Positions 55,377-61,888 of a DNA stretch of 64,000 bases are shown here, in pieces. The notes beneath the pieces were generated by a model. The model did not search any database. It saw nothing but the letters and a program-made list of their open reading frames with translations, and was not told the DNA's origin. The DNA is from JASHVB01 sp963762885 (GTDB lineage: Bacteria > Pseudomonadota > Alphaproteobacteria > Acetobacterales > Acetobacteraceae), in assembly GCA_963762885.1 (NCBI GenBank), contig CAVXNH010000088.1, positions 1 to 64,000 on the forward strand, written 5' to 3'. The translations under genes were made by a program, and so were the position numbers. Within the stretch, counting starts at the first letter, position 1, and the number at the start of each line of letters is the position of its first letter.

Positions 55377-56600
55377 TTAGTGCGGCACGGGCTCCGGTGC
55401 CGCGCCTTCGCCCATGTGCACGCCGTGCGCTTCCATGCCGAAGCCGACCAGGACCGCGATCACCACCGCCACCACGCCGGCCACGCCGGCGAGCGCCCAG
55501 CTATAGTCGCCGCCCATGTGTGCGCCGATCCCGGCCTGTAGCGTGGCGTTATAGGACGCGAGCAAGTTGCCAAGCTGGTAGACGACGCCAGGGAAGGTGG
55601 CGCGGATGCTGGGCGGCGAGAGCTCGTTCAGATGGGCCGGGATCACGCCCCAGGCGCCCTGCACGCAGATCTGCATCAGGAAGGCGCCGATCCCCAGCAT
55701 GAGTGCGGTGCTGCCGAACGCCCAGAGCGGCAGCACCGGCAGCGACAACAGCGCGGCCAGCACGATGGTGACGCGGCGGCCGATGATCTGCGACAGCATG
55801 CCGAAGCCGATGCCGCCGATCACCGCGCCGGCGTTGTAGGTCAGCGCGATGGTGGTGATGGTGGCGTGGTCGAACTTGTGCTGCACGCCCAGGAAGATGT
55901 TGGGGTAGATGTCCTGGGTGCCGTGGCTGAAGAAGTTGAATGCGGTCATCATGATGATCGCATAGATCGCCAGTCCGACATGCTGGCGCAGCACCGCGAG
56001 GATGGGCTGTCGGGGCGCCGCCTGGCGCGAGGTCCAGTCCGGGCTCTCAGGCACGTTGCGGCGGATGTACAGCACCAGCAGCGCAGGCAGCGCGCCGACC
56101 ATGAACAGGCCGCGCCAGCCGACCAGCGGATAGACGAAATAGAACGCGAGGGTGGCGAGGAAATAGCCGCCGGGATAGCCGGATTGCAGCAACCCCGAGA
56201 CCCAGCCTCGCCATTTCGCCGGAATGGTCTCCATGGTCAGCGAGCTGCCAATGCCCCACTCGCCGCCCATGGCGATGCCGAACAGCGCGCGCAGGATGAG
56301 GAACGTCAACAGGGTCGGGGCCAGGCCGGAGAGCAATTCGAGCACGGAGTAACAGAGCACGCTGATCATCAGCATCGGGCGGCGGCCGAAATGGTCCGCC
56401 AGCCGGCCGAAGATGAAGGCGCCGAGGGCACGCATCGCCAGCGTGAGGGTGACCGCGACGGTCACCGTGGTGATGGAGACGCCGAATGTCTTGGCGACGT
56501 CGCTGAACACGAACACCATGAGGAAGAAGTCGAAGGCGTCCAGCATCCAGCCGAGGAAGCTGGCGATGACCACCTTGCGCGCTCGATCGTTGTCGCTCAT
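55377..56600 (-). CDS. MFS transporter (sugar/aromatic-acid H+ symporter type)
   Basis: The 407-residue protein begins MSDNDRARKVVIASFLGWML ... DAFDFFLMVFVFSDV, the D-x-x-D/E motif of the aromatic acid:H+ symporter group. It contains GRLADHFGRRPMLMISVLCY (MFS motif A), GGEWGIGSSLTMETIPAKWR and about 12 predicted membrane helices. It is an inner-membrane importer of an organic acid, or a related exporter. A carboxylate or aromatic substrate would fit the ring-degradation genes elsewhere in the window, but no neighbour proves it. Confidence 0.87.
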   Translation of the reverse strand: MSDNDRARKVVIASFLGWMLDAFDFFLMVFVFSDVAKTFGVSITTVTVAVTLTLAMRALGAFIFGRLADHFGRRPMLMISVLCYSVLELLSGLAPTLLTFLILRALFGIAMGGEWGIGSSLTMETIPAKWRGWVSGLLQSGYPGGYFLATLAFYFVYPLVGWRGLFMVGALPALLVLYIRRNVPESPDWTSRQAAPRQPILAVLRQHVGLAIYAIIMMTAFNFFSHGTQDIYPNIFLGVQHKFDHATITTIALTYNAGAVIGGIGFGMLSQIIGRRVTIVLAALLSLPVLPLWAFGSTALMLGIGAFLMQICVQGAWGVIPAHLNELSPPSIRATFPGVVYQLGNLLASYNATLQAGIGAHMGGDYSWALAGVAGVVAVVIAVLVGFGMEAHGVHMGEGAAPEPVPH

Positions 56601-56776
56601 TCAGTTTCCTCCTGGCGCTGGGATACGAACGGTCGGGCTAGGTGTGCGCCGTCTGTCCGTTCGGACCGACCCGTTGCGGCAGAGTGTGACGATCGGGCGA
56701 CGTTTCGGCAAGGCACTGGGTCAGCGACCAGCGGATGTTGTTAAGGCTGACGTTCTTGTGATCGGCACGCGCCGGA

Positions 56777-57286
56777 TCATGGTGACGCGGCATAGAACAG
56801 GTAGCGGGCGGTATAGCGCATCCGGGCCTCGGTCTGCGCCTGGGTCGCATCGCACGTCGCCGTCGGCGCGACGCCACCTTCCGTATCGACACGCCGCACC
56901 AGATCGGCCCGTTGCAGAACCCCGTTGCCGCCATGCGAATTGACCCGCAGCAGTAGCCAGGGGATGGCGTGAGGTTCTGGTGCGGGCGCCTGCGCTGCGA
57001 CTTCTCCGGTAACCCAGCTACCATCGGTGAGCTGCCATGCCGGTCCGGCGAAGTGGGCGCCGATCTGCCGCCCGGTGTCGTCGAACAGCGCCGCATCCGG
57101 GGCCTTGAAGACCCAGCGGTAGGCTTCGGCGGTCTTCTCGCAGGCGTAGATCTGCACACCCTGTGCTTGGGCTTGCAGCAGCAGCATTGCTCTGGGCGGT
57201 GCGGGGACGCGGGGCTCCTGGGCCATCGTTGCGGTGGCCGAGGCGATCAGCCAGGCGAAGACCATGTAGGACAGGCCTTGGTGCAT
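56777..57286 (-). CDS. DUF3455-family secreted protein
   Basis: The 169-residue protein has a signal peptide (MHQGLSYMVFAWLIASATAT, cleavage after MAQ). The DUF3455 pattern is QAQAQGVQIYACEKTAEAYR, WVFKAPDAALFDDTGRQIGA and HFAGPAWQLTDGSWVTGEV, then LRVNSHGGNGVLQRADLVRR and YTARYLFY. These are usually exported proteins of unknown function. Two cysteines (YACEK, TCDAT) may form a disulfide. The upstream in-frame part to 57466 is a large inverted repeat and is not coding. The 176 bases between this gene and the MFS gene contain nothing I recognise. Confidence 0.8.
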   Translation of the reverse strand: MHQGLSYMVFAWLIASATATMAQEPRVPAPPRAMLLLQAQAQGVQIYACEKTAEAYRWVFKAPDAALFDDTGRQIGAHFAGPAWQLTDGSWVTGEVAAQAPAPEPHAIPWLLLRVNSHGGNGVLQRADLVRRVDTEGGVAPTATCDATQAQTEARMRYTARYLFYAASP

Positions 57287-57410
57287 CGTGGGTTTCCTGT
57301 TGCAGTCGGCGGCGCGCAGTTCACAGCAGGTTGGCGGATTGCGCCAGCTTGCATTGAAATGTGAACTAACGGAGGTACACCGAACGCGGTGCGGCTTGTG
57401 GGTCGTAGAC

Positions 57411-57527
57411 AGCAAGGTTTTAACGCAAATGGACGCAAACAAGATCGAAGCACCGTGCGGTTGCAAATGCTGTGGCTTGACACGGTGCTTCGGCCTTGTT
57501 TGCGTCCATTTGCGTTAAAGCCTTGCT
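57411..57527. repeat. Large inverted repeat, AGCAAG...CTTGCT family, copy 3
   Basis: Left arm agcaaggttttaacgcaaat and ggacgcaaacaagatcgaag, caccgtg (57411-57457); right arm cacggtgcttcggccttgtt, tgcgtccatttgcgttaaag, ccttgct (57481-57527). The 47-base arms match at 44 positions with a 23-base loop, so folding into a long hairpin is nearly certain. Its outer ends (AGCAAG then TTTnAAC) match the other two family members. No gene is seen in 57287-57853. Confidence 0.85.
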
Positions 57528-57641
57528 TTTTTCCGTTCCCGCCGTTGCTGGGCTGTTGCAGTGCCCAATGGGGATTCCAGACACCTGATAATACGATCTT
57601 CGCGCCATCAATCCAATGGTCATCGCTCCGAGCGTCTGCTA

Positions 57642-57820
57642 ATACCAGCTCGCCGAACGATTCGACTCTCGACCGTTTCGCACGGACTGCCCCCACCCGT
57701 CATGGCCGGGCTTGACCTGGCCATCTATCGCGGCACCGTGCTGCATCGATGGCCGGGTCAAGCCCGGCCATGACGGGTGGGCGGCAGGTGCCGTGTGTCA
57801 ATCGTTTAGCGGGGCGGTAT
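57642..57820. repeat. Nested palindromic element, copy 4 (ATACCAGCTCGC ends)
   Basis: ataccagctcgccgaacgat at the left; the right end is the near complement of ataccgccccgctaaacgat. The core is gtcatggccgggcttgacct/gggtcaagcccggccatgac. The outer ends match copy 3 at 31378-31568. It lies 33 bases upstream of the DUF1698 gene and may contain part of its promoter. Confidence 0.75.
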
Positions 57821-57853
57821 AATTCTACCGTTCCTCGCGACATAGGGGACGGG

Positions 57854-58780
57854 ATGTCTGCCCAGGAGCTGCGAGACCGGGCCAAGGAGCTGTCGCAGGT
57901 TTATTGGTATCAGACGATCCGGCTGTTTCCGGATCTCGTTATCGAAGGTGCGAAGTCGGCCGCAACCATGGAAGCCGAGCGCGCGGCTATTCTCGGTATC
58001 GTCGATCTTGCCGGTCGCAGCGTTGTGGATGTCGGCGCCTGGAACGGGTATTTCACATTCGAGGCCAAACGTGCCGGCGCCAGCCGGGTGATCGCGACGG
58101 ATAGCTACGCCTGGCGCTCGCCGCAGTTTCGGGGGCGTGAAACATTCGAGTTGGCGCGGGCCTGCCTGGACATCGACGTCGAAGCCAGGGAGATCGATCC
58201 GACGGAATTGCCGGGCGATATCGAACCGGTCGATGTGGTGCTGTTCATCGGCGTGCTGTACCACATGATCGACCCCGCCATGGTGCTGGGAAAGGTCGCC
58301 GCGCTGGCGAAGGATCTGCTGGTCGTGGAGACACACCAGGATCTGCTGGCGTTCGATCGGCCGGCGATGGTGTTTTATCCCGGGACCACACTCAATGACG
58401 ATGCGACGAACTGGTGGGGCCCGAACCCCGAGTGCGTGACACAGCTTCTCTCGACCGTGGGGTTTTGCTGCGTGTTCTATCAGCGGCATCCGGGGGCCGC
58501 GGATCGTGGCATCTACCATGCGTTCCGGTCGGCTGACACGGCGCGACGGTATATGCGGCGGGCAGTGGACAACGTGACGCTATTCGATCTTGGGTCGGAG
58601 ATCGGGCGGCGCGCAGTGTTCGGTGCGGCGGACGTGGCGTTCAGTACGCGCCTTGCGGCGGAGCGGGATGCGGCGGTGGCGGAGGCTGCGGCGATGCGCG
58701 GGTCTGCGTCGTGGAGGGTGACGGCGCCGTTGCGGGAGGTGGCGAGGTGGGGCAGGCGGCTGGTGCGCGGGCGTGAGTAA
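57854..58780 (+). CDS. DUF1698/CmoB-like methyltransferase
   Basis: The 308-residue protein has WYQTIRLFPDLVIEGAKSAA and VVDVGAWNGYFTFEAKRAGA (SAM loop), ATDSYAWRSPQF, and VLFIGVLYHMIDPAMVLGKV. It resembles the tRNA wobble-uridine carboxymethyltransferase CmoB and its glycan-locus relatives. The final segment RGSASWRVTAPLREVARWGR matches the S-W-R-x-T-x-P-L-R tail common in polysaccharide-locus methyltransferases and glycosyltransferases. A cell-surface glycan role is therefore more likely than tRNA modification. The ATG at 57854 has gggacggg upstream. Confidence 0.82.
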   Translation: MSAQELRDRAKELSQVYWYQTIRLFPDLVIEGAKSAATMEAERAAILGIVDLAGRSVVDVGAWNGYFTFEAKRAGASRVIATDSYAWRSPQFRGRETFELARACLDIDVEAREIDPTELPGDIEPVDVVLFIGVLYHMIDPAMVLGKVAALAKDLLVVETHQDLLAFDRPAMVFYPGTTLNDDATNWWGPNPECVTQLLSTVGFCCVFYQRHPGAADRGIYHAFRSADTARRYMRRAVDNVTLFDLGSEIGRRAVFGAADVAFSTRLAAERDAAVAEAAAMRGSASWRVTAPLREVARWGRRLVRGRE

Positions 58781-58796
58781 GGGGACCGTGCGTGCC

Positions 58797-58858
58797 GCGG
58801 CACCCTCACCCTCGACGCTGGCGCGTCTCGACCTCTCCCGCTGCGCGGGAGAGGTTTA
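58797..58858. repeat. Half element of the CCTCTCCCGC palindrome family
   Basis: gcaccctcaccctcgacgct, ggcgcgtctcgacctctccc and gctgcgcgggagaggttta match the right half of the family. The minus-strand CHAT gene reads into it and gains its last 17 residues from it, with no in-frame TAA until 58806. Confidence 0.75.
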
Positions 58859-61800
58859 CTGCTGCCGGGCTGCCCTCGCCGATCAGGGCGAAGGGGGCCC
58901 AGTAGAACGGATGCGCCAGGTTCGCGGGTAGCGTCTTCCCCGCGCCGTCCAGCATTCCGAGTTCCGCGGCGCGCAGCGATCCGGACAACCCGCCGTCGGT
59001 GCCTGCGGCGAAACGGCGCAGCGTGTCCGCTACCAGGAACGCCGACGACGCGTCGCTGATCGACCAGTGCGTCACCAGCAGCGCCCGCGCGCCGGCGAAG
59101 AAGAACGCACGCGCCAGGCCGGACAGGCTGTCGCCGGCATCGGCGCCGCCCGGGCCGCCCGAGTTGCACGCCGACAGGATCACCGCATTGGCGTCCAGAT
59201 CCAGCCCCAATACATCGCTCGAGGTCAGCAGCGCGCCGGAGGCGTCGGCCGCGCCGGGCGGATCCGACGTCACGATCGCCGGCTCGCTCTCGCAGCGCAG
59301 GTCGGTCGGCAGCAGCGCGTGCGCGGCGAAATGCAGCACGCGATAGTTCTTCAGGCTTGCATGTTCGACCGCCGGCACGGTGAACGCCGCGCCGAGCATC
59401 TCGTCCGCCGGGGACGCGCCCAGCAGCGCGCGCGCTGCCTCCAATTCGCGGCGGGCGTAGGGCAGCGGCGGCAGGCCGGCGAACAGCCGGGCGCTGTCAG
59501 CGCAGGTGCCGGCGGGGAAACTGTGCTCTGCCTGGGCCAGGGTCACCGGGCGGAAGTCGCCGAAGCCGAACCACGGCGACCCCGCACGCGAGGTCCCGGC
59601 GATGCGGCGCAACCCGACGAAATTCGCCGCCGACGGCACGTGCGCGATGGAGAAATCCCGGATCAGCCAGGGCGCCTCGGCGAGGTGCGCCGGATCGCCG
59701 GAACCGGTCAGCAGCACCGCGAACGGCAGCGACAGCAGGGGCCCCGACGGCGCCACGACCAGGGCCTTCGCACCGGTCAGGCGCGGCGCGATCGGAGCCA
59801 GCACCGCGTCATACAGGGCATGCGCGGCATCGGTGTCGAAGCGGGGGACGCCGGCCGTGGTCAACTCGATGCCAGCGCGCACGCGGCGCACCAGTTCGCC
59901 GACCGCTTTGGTGCCGGCGCGCAGCGGCGCCGCGTCGATCTGGCCGTTGCGGAGCGCGAAGACCCAGCCGGAGTCGCCGGCCAGGGTGACGGCAACGAAC
60001 GCCTCGTCCGGCCGCAAGGCTGCCAGCACGTCGGCCGCGGCCACATCCTCCTGCACCAGTTGACCGTAGTTCGGCGCGGCGGCGTGCAGGGCGGCGTCAG
60101 CATCGGCCAGGTCGGCCTGCGCGGCGGCGATGTGCTGGTCCAGTTCGGCGGGCGTCAGCGGGACCGCGGGGGGAGCCACCGTCCCGGGCACTGCGCCGTG
60201 CGCCATGTCGTCACGCTCACGGTAGAGTTCCGCCAGTGTCTGGCCGGCATCCTGCCGCCGGCGGATCGCCTCGGCCACTTTCGGGTCGCGCGCATTGGCG
60301 GCCAGCCGGGCCGCGGCTTCGGCGATCTGTCGCGTGGTCAGGCTGTCCTGCGCCAGTTCGGCGGTTTCGAACATCGCCGCCAACAGTGTCTGGGCGTCAG
60401 CCGGGCGGTGCGCCGCCTCGGTCGCATAGGCGGCGAGGCAGGGGGCGAGCAATGCCGGATCGGTGCCGGCGTGCAACTGACGCAGCAGGACCGTCGCGCT
60501 GCGGCACAGCTCCAGCGCGCGGGCGAGATTGCCTTGGTGGGCCAGTTCGGCGGCATCCAGCAGGAATGTCTCCGCCACTGGGCGGGTCTGCGGCAGCACT
60601 TCCCCGAAGGCGACGGCGGAGCGCGCCAACCCTGCCTCGGCAATGGCGGTCTGTCCCGCCGCGCCCTCGGCTGTCGCGGCGGTGCGGGTCAGCCGCGCGG
60701 CAACCAGCGGCACCGCCAGGTCATTGGCATCCGCCACCCGCTGCGCCGCCGCGATGGTCGCCGCGCTGGCCTCCGTCTGGCCCGTGTGGCGTAGCACGAT
60801 TGCCTGGTAGCGCCGCGTCTCCAGCACCCCCATCAGCGCCGATTGGACCGTGGGATCGGTGATCGGCCCGCTGGTCGTCAGCGACCCCAGCGAGGCCACC
60901 TGCACCCGGGCCAGCGGCTGCGCTGCAAGCATCTCGGGCGGCACCAAGGCCGCGTAGGCCGCGTCGGCGTTGCGCAACAACACGAGGGCCTGGGCCAACT
61001 TGCCCTGGTTCAGCGCATTCAGCGCGCGATAGTGCAGCAACCGAGCCGAGGCCAGCCGGTCAGTGGAGCGCGGAGCGAGCTTCTCGGCCTGGGCGAACAG
61101 TGCATCAGCCTCGGCGAACCGGCCCTGGTCCGAGACCTGCAACGCGAGGTGCATCAGCGGCAGCACGGTGTCCGGGTCGTCGCGGCCCAGCGCCTTCTGC
61201 TGCACCGCCAGCGCGGCCCTGAACGCTTGCTCGGAGGTGGCGAAATTCTCCGCCAGGTTGGCGCGGGTGCCGAGCACCATCAGCTCCTCGAAATGCCCGA
61301 CGTCGCCGGCGCCGAAGGCCCGCGCCGCGAGCCGGTTGGCGAGCAGGGCATCGGCGGCCGACGCCGGCAGGCTGGGGGCGGCGGTCGGGGCAACGCGCCC
61401 GGACAGGACTCCGATCGAGCGCTCCATCACCGGCAGCGTTGGCAGGATGCCGTTGGCCAGCCAGGTGCGTCCGTCCACCGAGGCCACCATCGCCACCTGC
61501 GGCCAGCCGCCGATACGGCGCTTGCATTGCATCAGCAGGGCAGGTTGGTCGCCGAGGATCGTCGTCGCCGCTGGAGCCTGACAGACAAAGCGCTCGTCCA
61601 GCGCCTGACGCCACGCGCCTGCGGTGGCAAGCGCCATCAGCCCGTCCGCGCCGGCTTGTGGCCCGCTGTGGACCAGGGCCGCCGGCTGTTGCCAGGTGCC
61701 GCAGATCACCTCGGCCGAACCCGGGCGGTCGCCGGGGAACTGGTTGCAGGCTTCGCCGCTGGCATCCTGGCCCAGCGCGGTGGCGGCCTGGCCATTGCCG

Positions 61801-61886
61801 ACGCCGCCCACATAGTCGCTCGGCGGCGGCGGCGCGCAGCCGGCCAGGACGGCGAGCAAGGCCAGCAGGGCCAGAACCGGGCGCAT
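58806..61886 (-). CDS. TPR-CHAT lipoprotein (caspase-like peptidase)
   Basis: The 1026-residue protein has a lipoprotein signal (MRPVLALLALLAVLAGCAPP, lipobox LAGC at the acylated Cys). A long helical TPR-like middle follows (FATSEQAFRAALAVQQKALG, LMHLALQVSDQGRFAEADAL, FAQAEKLAPR) up to about residue 550. The C-terminal CHAT domain has its catalytic His856 in VLHFAAHALLPTDLR and Cys907 in AVILSACNSGGPGGADAGDS. Both catalytic residues are present. CHAT proteins are caspase-related proteases, several of which are activated by partners and cleave specific targets. Here the enzyme is anchored at the envelope and follows the repeat adhesin by two bases, so the adhesin is the natural candidate substrate. 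The last 17 residues come from a palindromic repeat. Confidence 0.88.
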   Translation of the reverse strand: MRPVLALLALLAVLAGCAPPPPSDYVGGVGNGQAATALGQDASGEACNQFPGDRPGSAEVICGTWQQPAALVHSGPQAGADGLMALATAGAWRQALDERFVCQAPAATTILGDQPALLMQCKRRIGGWPQVAMVASVDGRTWLANGILPTLPVMERSIGVLSGRVAPTAAPSLPASAADALLANRLAARAFGAGDVGHFEELMVLGTRANLAENFATSEQAFRAALAVQQKALGRDDPDTVLPLMHLALQVSDQGRFAEADALFAQAEKLAPRSTDRLASARLLHYRALNALNQGKLAQALVLLRNADAAYAALVPPEMLAAQPLARVQVASLGSLTTSGPITDPTVQSALMGVLETRRYQAIVLRHTGQTEASAATIAAAQRVADANDLAVPLVAARLTRTAATAEGAAGQTAIAEAGLARSAVAFGEVLPQTRPVAETFLLDAAELAHQGNLARALELCRSATVLLRQLHAGTDPALLAPCLAAYATEAAHRPADAQTLLAAMFETAELAQDSLTTRQIAEAAARLAANARDPKVAEAIRRRQDAGQTLAELYRERDDMAHGAVPGTVAPPAVPLTPAELDQHIAAAQADLADADAALHAAAPNYGQLVQEDVAAADVLAALRPDEAFVAVTLAGDSGWVFALRNGQIDAAPLRAGTKAVGELVRRVRAGIELTTAGVPRFDTDAAHALYDAVLAPIAPRLTGAKALVVAPSGPLLSLPFAVLLTGSGDPAHLAEAPWLIRDFSIAHVPSAANFVGLRRIAGTSRAGSPWFGFGDFRPVTLAQAEHSFPAGTCADSARLFAGLPPLPYARRELEAARALLGASPADEMLGAAFTVPAVEHASLKNYRVLHFAAHALLPTDLRCESEPAIVTSDPPGAADASGALLTSSDVLGLDLDANAVILSACNSGGPGGADAGDSLSGLARAFFFAGARALLVTHWSISDASSAFLVADTLRRFAAGTDGGLSGSLRAAELGMLDGAGKTLPANLAHPFYWAPFALIGEGSPAAVNLSRAAGEVETRQRRG

Positions 61887-61888
61887 GG

